Positions 1 through 6,874 of a stretch of 13,361 nt of DNA are shown here, piece after piece. Position 1 is the first letter of the stretch. Each line of letters begins with the position of its first letter. The notes under the pieces are model-generated. The model ran no database searches. It was not told where the DNA came from and saw nothing but the letters and a program-made list of their open reading frames with translations. Origin of the DNA: Chloroflexota bacterium (GTDB lineage Bacteria; Chloroflexota; Anaerolineae; Anaerolineales; DRMV01); contig JAADEP010000143.1 in the NCBI GenBank assembly GCA_013153335.1, positions 1 to 13,361 on the forward strand. Reading direction: 5' to 3'. Position numbers and translations under genes: made by a program.

Positions 1-18
1 AAGGTTGTGCTTGAAACG

Positions 19-27
19 TGCTACAAT
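19..27 (+). promoter_or_regulatory. Extended -10 promoter element of trxB
   Basis: The sequence TGCTACAAT is an extended -10 box (TG, one base, then TACAAT, a 5/6 match to TATAAT). It lies 36 bp before the chosen trxB start, which would put the transcription start near 33-35. The -35 position falls at the window edge and no TTGACA-like hexamer is seen at proper spacing, so the extended TG probably compensates. This is inferred from sequence alone. Confidence 0.5.
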
Positions 28-50
28 AGGGCCGCAAAACGCCTGTGGAT

Positions 51-56
51 AGGAGG
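51..56 (+). promoter_or_regulatory. Ribosome binding site that decides the trxB start
   Basis: AGGAGG lies 6 nt before the ATG at 63. Two earlier in-frame starts exist: a GTG at 45 that would place this site inside the gene, and an ATG at 57 that abuts it with no spacer. Only the ATG at 63 has normal spacing. Confidence 0.8.
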
Positions 57-62
57 ATGGTA

Positions 63-1091
63 ATGAGCTTTAACTTCAAAATTGGCGGCACGACGTCCAG
101 CAGCTCTGCTTCGGAGGAACGGGTGCAGGTCCTTATCTTAGGCTCAGGGCCTGCCGGTTTGGCAGCGGCGTTGTATGCGGGACGAGCAGAACTGAATCCT
201 TTGGTTCTAACAGGCCTTGAGGTGGGGGGGCAGGTTACGCTAACGGAAATTATCGAAAACTACCCGGGCTTCCCTGAAGGGGTGAAAGGGCCCGAACTGG
301 CCGAACGCTTCAAGAAGCAGGCCGAGCGCTTCGGCGCGCGCCTGGTCATGGATGTCGCGACGGAGGTCGACTTGCGTCAACGGCCCATTGTGGTGAAGAC
401 GTACAGCACCACCTATCGCACAGACGTTCTGATCATCGCGACCGGTGCTTCGCCTCGCAAGCTGGGCGTTCCGGGCGAAGAAGAATACACGGGCCGCGGG
501 GTTTCGTACTGCGCGACGTGCGACGGGTGGTTCTTCCAAGATAAGGACGTCATCGTGGTCGGCGGCGGCGACAGCGCGATCGAGGAAGGCCTCTTCCTCA
601 CGCGATATGCTCGCTCGGTCACCATTGTGCATCGCCGAGAACAGCTACGGGCCGGCCCCCTGCTTCAGCGCCGGGCCCGCGCGAACCCTAAGGTCTCTTA
701 CCTCTTCAATACGGTTGTCGAAGAAATCCTGGGCGATGGCGAACAAGTGACCGGCGTTCGCCTTCGCAACGTGAAGACGGGGGAAGTCTACGAGAAACCC
801 ATCGACGGCGTGTTCATCTTTGTGGGCTACATCCCGAACACGAAATTGTTTGAAGGGCAGCTCGAGCTCGACGAGCGCGGCTACATCAAAGTGCACGACT
901 GGGTCCACACGGATATCCCCGGCGTTTTCGCGGCGGGCGAGGTGGCCGACCCGGTTTATCGTCAGGTTATTACTTCTGCAGGTATGGGGGCGGCCGCGGC
1001 CATCGCGGCCGGGCACTATTTGGATGAGGTGCTCTTCGCCGAAGAAGAGCAACAAGCCGAGAACACCGTACAAGCTTCGGGAGAGGGCTAA
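63..1091 (+). CDS. trxB: Thioredoxin reductase (NADPH, FAD flavoprotein)
   Basis: The enzyme transfers electrons from NADPH through FAD and a redox disulfide to thioredoxin in the cytosol. The 342-residue product has the family order: FAD-binding GSGPAG at residues 27-32, the redox pair CATC at 150-153, the NADPH-binding GGGDSA at 167-172, the 2'-phosphate-binding HRR at 190-192, and a second FAD segment ending in PVYRQVITSAG. It is slightly longer than usual (about 310-320) because of a Ser-rich N-terminal extension of about 20 residues and an acidic, Gln-rich tail. There is a Trp after CATCDG, where Phe is common. The usual GD of the second FAD motif is GE here (E293). An intrinsic terminator follows, so it is probably transcribed alone. 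No thioredoxin gene lies in the window. The low-Mr TrxR identity is firm; a variant using another electron donor is unlikely because HRR is intact. Confidence 0.96.
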   Translation: MSFNFKIGGTTSSSSASEERVQVLILGSGPAGLAAALYAGRAELNPLVLTGLEVGGQVTLTEIIENYPGFPEGVKGPELAERFKKQAERFGARLVMDVATEVDLRQRPIVVKTYSTTYRTDVLIIATGASPRKLGVPGEEEYTGRGVSYCATCDGWFFQDKDVIVVGGGDSAIEEGLFLTRYARSVTIVHRREQLRAGPLLQRRARANPKVSYLFNTVVEEILGDGEQVTGVRLRNVKTGEVYEKPIDGVFIFVGYIPNTKLFEGQLELDERGYIKVHDWVHTDIPGVFAAGEVADPVYRQVITSAGMGAAAAIAAGHYLDEVLFAEEEQQAENTVQASGEG

Positions 1092-1127
1092 CCTCGGCTT
1101 GCTGTTTGTCTTTGGGTTTGTCGAAAA

Positions 1128-1157
1128 CTTCCTCCTCCCTCTCCCCACCTCCTATTC
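1128..1157 (+). other. G-free polypyrimidine tract in the trxB-acyP gap
   Basis: Thirty bases contain only two purines (A1147 and A1154) and no G. The tract includes three CCTCC units complementary to a Shine-Dalgarno core. It sits between the trxB stop and the intrinsic terminator, in RNA that would be the trxB 3' end. It resembles C-rich, G-poor Rho-loading RNA; any function is inference. Confidence 0.4.
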
Positions 1158-1158
1158 G

Positions 1159-1187
1159 AGCCCGACAGGTCATCTGTCGGGCTTTTT
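1159..1187 (+). terminator. Rho-independent terminator of trxB
   Basis: AGCCCGACAG pairs perfectly with CTGTCGGGCT across a 5-nt loop (GTCAT), a 10-bp GC-rich stem. It runs straight into TTTTT at 1183-1187. Position (68 bp after the trxB stop) and shape fit a classic intrinsic terminator. acyP begins 36 bp further on and may depend on read-through or an unrecognised promoter. Confidence 0.92.
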
Positions 1188-1223
1188 GCCTATCCTGCCT
1201 AAACTTAGGTTTAAGGAGGAACG

Positions 1224-1508
1224 ATGTCGATGCAGCGACTTCATGCTCGGGTGCATGGTCAGGTTCAAGGTGTCGGGTTTCGGTACTTTGTTTGGCGGCA
1301 GGCCAAGGCTCTGGGCTTGACCGGCTGGGTTCGCAATCGCCGCGATGGCACGGTGGAAGTGGTCGCGGAAGGGCCTGAGAGAGCGCTTAAGCTCCTGCTG
1401 GCGGTATTGTACGAGGGCCCGCCGGCCGCGCGCGTTGAGGATGTCGAGGTTACCTGGGAGCCGGCCACGCGCAAATTCCTTATCTTTGAGATTCGCCCCA
1501 CGGAATAG
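1224..1508 (+). CDS. acyP: Acylphosphatase
   Basis: This small cytosolic enzyme hydrolyses acyl phosphates such as carbamoyl phosphate or acetyl phosphate to the carboxylate and phosphate. The product is 94 residues, the normal family size. The signature GQVQGVGFR spans residues 12-20 and ends in the catalytic, phosphate-binding Arg20; the second catalytic residue, Asn38, is in GWVRN, followed by DGTVEVVAEG typical of the ferredoxin-like fold. The ATG at 1224 has AAGGAGGA at 1213-1220 with 3 nt spacing, and is followed by a second in-frame Met at codon 3 (1230). No separate promoter is obvious between the trxB terminator and this start. It ends 6 bp from the convergent purH stop with no terminator between them. 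The assignment is firm. Confidence 0.95.
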   Translation: MSMQRLHARVHGQVQGVGFRYFVWRQAKALGLTGWVRNRRDGTVEVVAEGPERALKLLLAVLYEGPPAARVEDVEVTWEPATRKFLIFEIRPTE

Positions 1509-1514
1509 CCTGGC

Positions 1515-3047
1515 TTAGTGACGAAAGTGCCGGCGCCCGGTAAAGACCATAGCCAATCCGAGGCGATCGGCCGCCGCGATTACGTCCGCGTCCCGTTTGG
1601 ACCCGCCTGGCTGCACGACCGCGGTAACCCCGGCGGCCGCGGCGGCTTCAATCCCGTCGGGGAAGGGGAAGAACGCGTCCGACGCCAGCATAGCCCCCTG
1701 GGCGCGCTCACCGGCCTTGTACACCGCCAGATGAACCGCGTCGACACGGCTCATCTGGCCCGCACCAATGCCCACCGTGGCCCATGCGCCGTCTATTTGG
1801 CGCGCGAGCACAATGGCGTTGGACTTGACGTGCTTGACCGCTCGCCATGCAAAGATGAGCCCCTCCCATTCTTGCGGCGAGGGTGCGCGTCGGGTGACCA
1901 CGCGCCACGAGCTTGGGTCCTCGGGTTCCACGTCGGGCGTTTGGAGGAGCCATCCGGCTACGGTGCTACGCACCTCCCAAGCCGGGGGCGCGACATGCCG
2001 GGCCTGCAGCAAGCGAAGATTCTTGGATTTTCGCTTCAAGCGCGCGAGCGCGGCCTCGGTGAATCCATCAGCCGCGAGGACCTCGATAAACAAGTCTCGC
2101 ATGGCTTCGGCCGCTTCCGCATCGACCACCCCTCGCACCGCGATGACCGAGCCAAAGGCCGACACCGGATCCGAAGCCAAAGCGCGACGATAGGCCCCGG
2201 CAACGGTCTCCCCGGTCCCAATGCCGCAGGGGTTCCCGTGCTTGACAATCACCACGGCGGGGACGTCGAAATCTCGACTGGCGCGCCAGGCGGCATCGAG
2301 GTCGAGCCAATTGTTGTACGACATGGCCTTCCCATGAAGCTGTTGAAAAGCTTCAGGCACATGCGGAGGCCGATAGCGCGCGGCTTGTTGATGGGGGTTC
2401 TCGCCATAGCGCAAAACCTCGACCCGCTCGAGCGTGAGCGCAAGCACCTGGGGCCAAGTTTCTAAAGTTTTGTCATCAGACTGAGCGAGATACGCCGCGA
2501 TGGCCGCGTCATAAGCCGCTGTATGTTGGAAGGCCTTGACCGCCAGAGCCCGTCGCAGCGCCATATCTACGCGGCCCGCGCGCATTTGAGCCAATACAGG
2601 CTCATAGTCCTCCGGCTGGGTGAGCACAAGCACGTGGGGGAAGTTCTTCGCGGCCGCGCGCAGCAGGGCCACGCCACCAATGTCGATGTTCTCGAGCGCC
2701 TCCTCCAAGGTGACGCCTTCTTGCTGCACAGTCTTGAGAAAGGGGTACAGATTGACCACCACGACATCAATGGTCGGGATACCGTGGCGGTCAAGCTCTG
2801 CCTGGTCATCGACCGTGCGACGGCTCAAGATCCCGCCATGGATGGCGGGGTGGAGGGTTTTGACGCGGCCACCGAGGATTTCGGGAAACCCGGTCACCGT
2901 GCTCACCGGTCGCACCGGAATCCCGGCCTCTTGCAGGACGCGCGCAGTCCCGCCGCTGGCCAGAAGGGTGTATCCCAAGGCGACCAAGCCCCGGGCGAAG
3001 GGCACCAACCCACGCTTGTCGCTGACCGAGAGCAAAGCGTACGGCAT
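1515..3047 (-). CDS. purH: Bifunctional AICAR formyltransferase / IMP cyclohydrolase
   Basis: The enzyme catalyses the last two steps of de novo purine synthesis: 10-formyl-THF-dependent formylation of AICAR to FAICAR, then ring closure to IMP. The 510-residue protein matches the usual length. The N-terminal cyclohydrolase (MGS-like) domain, about residues 1-145, carries SVSDKRGL, SGGTARVL and GGRVKTLHPAIHGG. The transformylase domain carries RYGENPHQQA (213-222), the catalytic Lys-His pair K269-H270 in VKHGNPCG, and VGIGAGQMSRVDAV, and it ends in the family-typical RHFRH. The start at 3047 has AAGGAGG (3054-3060 on the opposite strand) 6 nt away. It lies downstream of ychF on the same strand with a 149-bp gap that holds its own -10 box, so it may be transcribed both from that box and by read-through. 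No other pur genes are in the window. Confidence 0.97.
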   Translation of the reverse strand: MPYALLSVSDKRGLVPFARGLVALGYTLLASGGTARVLQEAGIPVRPVSTVTGFPEILGGRVKTLHPAIHGGILSRRTVDDQAELDRHGIPTIDVVVVNLYPFLKTVQQEGVTLEEALENIDIGGVALLRAAAKNFPHVLVLTQPEDYEPVLAQMRAGRVDMALRRALAVKAFQHTAAYDAAIAAYLAQSDDKTLETWPQVLALTLERVEVLRYGENPHQQAARYRPPHVPEAFQQLHGKAMSYNNWLDLDAAWRASRDFDVPAVVIVKHGNPCGIGTGETVAGAYRRALASDPVSAFGSVIAVRGVVDAEAAEAMRDLFIEVLAADGFTEAALARLKRKSKNLRLLQARHVAPPAWEVRSTVAGWLLQTPDVEPEDPSSWRVVTRRAPSPQEWEGLIFAWRAVKHVKSNAIVLARQIDGAWATVGIGAGQMSRVDAVHLAVYKAGERAQGAMLASDAFFPFPDGIEAAAAAGVTAVVQPGGSKRDADVIAAADRLGLAMVFTGRRHFRH

Positions 3048-3100
3048 CCTTGGCCTCCTTATCGTTCCGGCATGGGCCCACAGGCTCGCGGACCCGCGCG

Positions 3101-3106
3101 ATTATA
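3101..3106 (-). promoter_or_regulatory. -10 box of the purH promoter
   Basis: A perfect TATAAT on the minus strand, preceded by GG, 53 bp before the purH ATG, would give a leader of about 45-50 nt. Hexamers 16-18 bp upstream do not resemble TTGACA, so the -35 is weak or absent. It lies in the ychF-purH gap, which contains no clear terminator. Confidence 0.55.
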
Positions 3107-3196
3107 CCGTAGATGGGTTTATGTCTTGGCTCGCGTAAAACGCAACGAAAGACTCTATGCCTCCGCGGGCTTGTTTTGGGTTTCGGCTTTCTTCGG

Positions 3197-4264
3197 TCAC
3201 CCAGCAAATCGGATGAGCAGGACGTCGCCGTCTTGGATGACATAGTCTTTGCCTTCGAGGCGGATCTTGCCCTGGCTGCGCGCGGTGGCCCAATCGCCCA
3301 GGCGCATGAGCTCGTCGAAGGGGATGACCTCGGCCCGGATGAAGCCTTTGGCCATGTCGGTGTGGATGGCCGCGGCCGCGTCTAGCGCGGTGCTGCCGCG
3401 GGGTAAGGACCACGCGCGCGCTTCTTTTTCTCCCACGGTGTAAAAGGTGATGCGGTCGAGCAGCTCGTAGGAAAGCCGGATGAGCCGCGCCTGGCCCGTT
3501 TCGGTGAGCCCGAATTCTTCCCGAAAATAGGCCGCGTCTTCCGGGTCCATTTGGGCGAGTTCCATTTCGAGGCGCCCGCGTAGCCACGCGACCTTGGTGC
3601 GTTGGGGATGGGGCAGGACGATCTCCGGCGGTTCGCCTTCGTCGTCGAGGTTGAGCAAAAGGAGCATCGGCTTGCGGGTGAGCAGGCCGAACCCGCGCAA
3701 CAAGCGCGCTTCGTCCGCGCTCAGCTCTATGGCCCGGAGCGGGATATCTTGGCTTAAGGCCTGATGCAAGCGTTGGAACAGGGCTTCTTCGCGCGCGATG
3801 ACCTCCTTAGGCCGGGCGCCTTTTTGGCGTTCTTCTTTGAGGCGCTCGAGTCGCCGCTCGACGGTCATGAGGTCATGGAGCAGGAGCTCTTGCTCCAGCA
3901 ATTCCACATCGCGTTGGGGCGCCACATGCCCTAACGGATGCGGCACGTTCGGGTTCGGAAACGCCCGGACAACGTGCACAAACGCGTCCATTTGCTGCAG
4001 AATGTTCCGTAGCGCGCCCGGGAGCTCGCCCGAAGCTTTGCCCGAGAGCCCTGCCACGTCCGCGTAGGTGACCGTGGCATAGGTGCGTTTGCGCGAGCCA
4101 AAGCGCTCGGCCAGGGCATCCACCCGCGGGTCGGGCACTTTGACCACCGCGGTGTGGACCTCAACCCGTCCGGTGCTCATGTTCAGAGGCAGGTTCGCGC
4201 CTGTGAGCGCATTAAACACCGTGGTTTTGCCGCTTTGCGGCAGGCCGATCAAGCCCAGTTGCAT
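3197..4264 (-). CDS. ychF: Divergent YchF-type translation-associated NTPase
   Basis: YchF/OLA1 proteins are ribosome-associated P-loop NTPases, usually ATPases, tied to translation and stress. The 355-residue product has the family layout: P-loop GLPQSGKTT at 7-15 (family norm GLPNVGKST), G3 DVAGL at 69-73, a helical charged insertion at about 118-172, and a C-terminal TGS-like domain at 274-353 containing AWSLPRGSTALDAA, IHTDMAKGFIRAEV and RLEGKDYVIQDGDV. The nucleotide-base motif reads NLDDE at 205-209, where YchF normally has NxxE. An upstream in-frame ATG at 4342 would add 26 residues unlike the family and would start beyond the -10 box, so the ATG at 4264 with GAGGAGG 5 nt upstream is chosen. 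It is divergent from pcrA and may read into purH. YchF-family membership is sure; orthology to standard YchF is less so. Confidence 0.88.
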   Translation of the reverse strand: MQLGLIGLPQSGKTTVFNALTGANLPLNMSTGRVEVHTAVVKVPDPRVDALAERFGSRKRTYATVTYADVAGLSGKASGELPGALRNILQQMDAFVHVVRAFPNPNVPHPLGHVAPQRDVELLEQELLLHDLMTVERRLERLKEERQKGARPKEVIAREEALFQRLHQALSQDIPLRAIELSADEARLLRGFGLLTRKPMLLLLNLDDEGEPPEIVLPHPQRTKVAWLRGRLEMELAQMDPEDAAYFREEFGLTETGQARLIRLSYELLDRITFYTVGEKEARAWSLPRGSTALDAAAAIHTDMAKGFIRAEVIPFDELMRLGDWATARSQGKIRLEGKDYVIQDGDVLLIRFAG

Positions 4265-4269
4265 GTTCG

Positions 4270-4276
4270 CCTCCTC
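4270..4276 (-). promoter_or_regulatory. Ribosome binding site that decides the ychF start
   Basis: GAGGAGG on the minus strand is 5 nt before the ATG at 4264. The longer alternative start at 4342 has no comparable site, and its leader peptide is unlike YchF. Confidence 0.8.
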
Positions 4277-4323
4277 GGTGGTTCGGACGCACACCCGCGT
4301 TCGTCTCGCACGGGCCGGCCAAG

Positions 4324-4332
4324 ATTGTACCA
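4324..4332 (-). promoter_or_regulatory. Extended -10 promoter element of ychF
   Basis: On the minus strand the sequence reads TGGTACAAT: an extended TG, one base and a TACAAT box, about 60 bp before the ychF ATG. The -35 region, around 4347-4352, is G-rich on this strand and not TTGACA-like. The arrangement mirrors the trxB element. Confidence 0.5.
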
Positions 4333-4367
4333 GAAAGCCCATCGCACCCCCATTTTCCCCCAGAGCA

Positions 4368-4376
4368 TGATAAGAT
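4368..4376 (+). promoter_or_regulatory. Possible extended -10 element of pcrA
   Basis: TGATAAGAT gives an extended TG plus a 4/6 match to TATAAT, 48 bp before the chosen pcrA start. It is the weakest of the promoter candidates. It would make pcrA and ychF divergent from start sites roughly 65 bp apart. Confidence 0.3.
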
Positions 4377-4411
4377 TAGAGCACGTGTGTACTGAGGCCC
4401 CAGGCCGTGGC

Positions 4412-4417
4412 GGAGGT
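4412..4417 (+). promoter_or_regulatory. Ribosome binding site that decides the pcrA start
   Basis: GGAGGT lies 7 nt before the ATG at 4425. An earlier in-frame GTG at 4407 would place this site inside the coding region and has no good site of its own. Confidence 0.65.
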
Positions 4418-4424
4418 GCCCAGG

Positions 4425-6638
4425 ATGGAGCCGGTTTGGTTAGCCGAATTAAATCCGCAACAGATTGAGGCTGTGACCGCGCCCCCAGGCCCGATCGTGG
4501 TTATGGCAGGGCCCGGCGCGGGCAAAACGCGGGTGCTTACCTACCGAGTCGCGTATATCTTGACCCAACAATGGGCACGACCCTGGGAAGTGCTCGCGGT
4601 CACGTTCACGAATAAGGCCGCGCGCGAGATGCACGAGCGATTGGTCGAACTTCTGGGGCCGACCCGCTCTGAGGGCCTCTGGGTGAGTACGTTTCACGCG
4701 TTCGCGGCGCACCTCTTGCGCCGTGAAGCGCGGCACCTCGACCTGCCGTTCAACCAACATTTCGCCATTGCCGACCAGGAAGACCAGCTTCGTATCCTGA
4801 CCTCCATCCTCAAAAACGAGCTTAACGTTGACATCAAGCGCTACTATCCCGCGACCATCCACTCGGCCATCGACCGCTTGAAACGCGCGGGCGTGTTCCC
4901 CGAGCAGGCCCCGCGCACCAGCGCGTGGGACCAGGTCATTGCCGAAGCTTACGCGCGCTATGAGCAGGCTCTGCGCGACAGCAACCTGTTGGATTTCAAC
5001 GACCTCCTCGTATGGGCGGTGCGCGTCTTGGAAGACTTTCCCCACGTTTTGGATCAGTACCAGACCCGCTACAAGCACATTTTGGTGGATGAATTCCAGG
5101 ACACCAACTACCTTCAATATCGTCTGGTGCGCCTTTTGGCCCAATCTCACCGCCGCATTTTTGTTGTGGGCGATATGGATCAGGCGATTTACCGATGGCG
5201 CGGGGCCGACTATCGCAATCTCGCGCGGCTTGAAGCGGACTTCCCGGACGCGCGGGTGATTCTGCTGGAAGAAAACTACCGTTCCACCCAAGAGATCCTC
5301 GACGTGGCCATGGCCATCCTCGCGGCCGGCTCGCCGCGCTATCGCAAGCGCCTGGTCGCTCGTCGCGGGCATGGCCCAAAGGCTGTGCTCAAGCAAGTGT
5401 TTAGCGAGCGCGAACAAGCGGAATTCGTGGTGCGCATGGCTGTGGCCTTGGCCCGGGAGCGCGGGATCCCGCTCGAGGACATCGCGGTGATGTATCGAAC
5501 CAACGCCCAGTCGCGGCTCTTGGAAGAAGCCCTGATGCGGTATCAGCTGCCGTACCGGTTGGTCGGCGCGCTTCGGTTTTACGGCCGGCGCGAAATTAAA
5601 GACCTCGTCGCGTATTTGCGCGTGGTTTTCAACCCCGACGACCGCCCGAGTTTGGAGCGCATTGTCAATGTGCCCCCGCGCGGCATTGGGCCGCGGACGT
5701 GGGCCCGCTGGGTGGAACTGGCCCAATCGCGCGGCCGCTCGCCGGGCGCGGCGTTGCTGGACCTCGCCCAAGACCCCGAGCCCTGGCGCAAGGCCTTGCC
5801 CCCGCGCGCGTTCCGGGTGCTGTCAAGCCTCGCACAACGTTTGTATCGCTGGCACTTGTTGCGGGAGGAGCTCACCCCGCGCCAAATGCTCGACCGCATT
5901 GTTGATGAAATCAACTACCGGGCCTATTTGCGCAACATGGGCGATGAGGACGAACAACGTTGGGAAAACGTGCAAGAGCTGCGTCGCTTGGCCGCTGATT
6001 TCGATCAGGCCGGTTTGGCCGCGTTTTTAGAGCGTTTGGCTTTGGTTTCGGATCAAGACACGCTCACCCAGGGCGAAGGCCTGACGTTGCTCACCATGCA
6101 CGCGGCCAAGGGGCTTGAGTTTCGGGTCGTGTTTTTGGTGGGACTGGTCGAGCAACTCTTGCCTCATTACCGCTCAATGGACGACCCCGAAGCTTTGGCC
6201 GAGGAACGGCGCCTGCTCTACGTAGGCATTACCCGAGCCAAGGACTTGCTTTACATGCTCGTCCCGCAATATCGGGTGACGTATGCGGGGTATGAGCCCG
6301 CAGAGCCCAGCCGATTTTTGCACGCGCTATCCCCGGATTTGGTGGACGGCGATTGGGCTCGCATCTTCCCAGAGCGGGCGGGCGAGGCGGACCGGGGCGC
6401 GCGAGAGCCTGCCTGGAAGCCGACTTTCCTCCGTCGGGAACGTTCGGGCACCAACGGCAGCAAGCCGCGCCAACGAAGGCGCTTTCGGGTCGGGGACCGG
6501 GTTATCCACCCGCGGTGGGGAGAAGGGGTGGTGGTCGAGGTGGACCACGCCGACGGCGATGAGATTATCGGGGTTCAGTTCCCTGACCAGGACGACTTGC
6601 GCTACTTCTTGGCTGATTTTGTCCAAAAACTGGATTAG
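4425..6638 (+). CDS. pcrA: ATP-dependent DNA helicase PcrA/UvrD (superfamily 1, 3'-5')
   Basis: This helicase unwinds DNA 3'-5' in repair, plasmid replication and conflict resolution with RNA polymerase. The 737-residue product shows all SF1 motifs in order: Q motif LNPQQIEAV (9-17), Walker A GPGAGKT (29-35), Ia VTFTNKAA (59-66), II VDEFQDTN (221-228), III VGDMDQAIYRWRG (248-260), IV ENYRST (283-288), V TMHAAKGLEF (557-566) and VI LYVGITRAK (598-606). The C-terminus (687-737, FRVGDRVIHPRWGEGVVVEV onward) is the Tudor-like domain of Gram-positive PcrA known to bind RNA polymerase, joined by a basic linker. The segment after motif V reads VEQLLPH, where EEGxFPH is usual. Full motif V/VI and the Tudor domain favour PcrA over Rep or RecB relatives. 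An alternative GTG start at 4407 would add six residues. Confidence 0.96.
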   Translation: MEPVWLAELNPQQIEAVTAPPGPIVVMAGPGAGKTRVLTYRVAYILTQQWARPWEVLAVTFTNKAAREMHERLVELLGPTRSEGLWVSTFHAFAAHLLRREARHLDLPFNQHFAIADQEDQLRILTSILKNELNVDIKRYYPATIHSAIDRLKRAGVFPEQAPRTSAWDQVIAEAYARYEQALRDSNLLDFNDLLVWAVRVLEDFPHVLDQYQTRYKHILVDEFQDTNYLQYRLVRLLAQSHRRIFVVGDMDQAIYRWRGADYRNLARLEADFPDARVILLEENYRSTQEILDVAMAILAAGSPRYRKRLVARRGHGPKAVLKQVFSEREQAEFVVRMAVALARERGIPLEDIAVMYRTNAQSRLLEEALMRYQLPYRLVGALRFYGRREIKDLVAYLRVVFNPDDRPSLERIVNVPPRGIGPRTWARWVELAQSRGRSPGAALLDLAQDPEPWRKALPPRAFRVLSSLAQRLYRWHLLREELTPRQMLDRIVDEINYRAYLRNMGDEDEQRWENVQELRRLAADFDQAGLAAFLERLALVSDQDTLTQGEGLTLLTMHAAKGLEFRVVFLVGLVEQLLPHYRSMDDPEALAEERRLLYVGITRAKDLLYMLVPQYRVTYAGYEPAEPSRFLHALSPDLVDGDWARIFPERAGEADRGAREPAWKPTFLRRERSGTNGSKPRQRRRFRVGDRVIHPRWGEGVVVEVDHADGDEIIGVQFPDQDDLRYFLADFVQKLD

Positions 6639-6848
6639 CCCGGGCCGCGCGGTTGGCTTGCTGCAACGCGTAACCTCGCCCCTTGTGCGGGTCAAGCCAT
6701 CGCCTTGGGTTCGTGACCGAGCTGCCACAGCGCGCTCGGGGTTTGACCTCGTCGAGGACGAACAGCCCCCTGGAGCTGAACCGGGTTTTCAAGCTGGAAT
6801 AAGGCTTCGGGAAGGAAAGCGTTTTTCTGGCTTACGGCGTTATTGGGC
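6639..6848 (+). other. Non-coding gap between pcrA and the signalling cluster
   Basis: No gene is supported in this stretch. It holds two overlapping hairpin possibilities. In the first, GGTCA (6690-6694) plus AGCC (6695-6698) pair with GGTT (6708-6711) and TGACC (6714-6718). In the second, CCGAGC (6717-6722) pairs with GCTCGG (6734-6739). Neither has a T-run directly after it, so neither is a convincing intrinsic terminator, although the pcrA transcript presumably ends here. Confidence 0.4.
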
Positions 6849-6854
6849 TATAAT
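6849..6854 (+). promoter_or_regulatory. -10 box of the kinase-led cluster
   Basis: A perfect TATAAT, preceded by GC, lies 20 bp before the kinase ATG. Transcription would start near 6860-6862, leaving a leader of only about 15 nt that still contains the GGAGGAG ribosome site at 6865-6871. No TTGACA-like -35 is seen at 16-18 bp spacing. It is the only clear promoter candidate for the six genes that follow. Confidence 0.55.
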
Positions 6855-6874
6855 AGAAGCATCTGGAGGAGATT

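Noticed and set aside
1198..1209. CCTAA-AC-TTAGG palindrome before acyP as an operator
   Set aside because: Only 5-bp arms with no second copy in the window; no regulator family can be tied to it.
1518..2465. 315-codon frame on the + strand opposite purH
   Set aside because: Antisense shadow of purH; no ribosome site and no recognisable domain.
3102..3587. 161-codon minus-strand frame overlapping the end of ychF and the purH promoter
   Set aside because: A different frame from ychF, with a low-complexity Arg/Pro/His-rich translation typical of a shadow frame; it runs through the -10 box.
4449..5771. Long open frame opposite pcrA (440 codons, minus strand)
   Set aside because: It lies wholly antisense to an unambiguous helicase and its translation shows no domain. 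Stop-poor antisense frames are expected in GC-rich coding DNA.
6734..6745. Second gap hairpin as an intrinsic terminator of pcrA
   Set aside because: The stem is only 6 bp with an 11-nt loop and is followed by GGTTT rather than a T-run.
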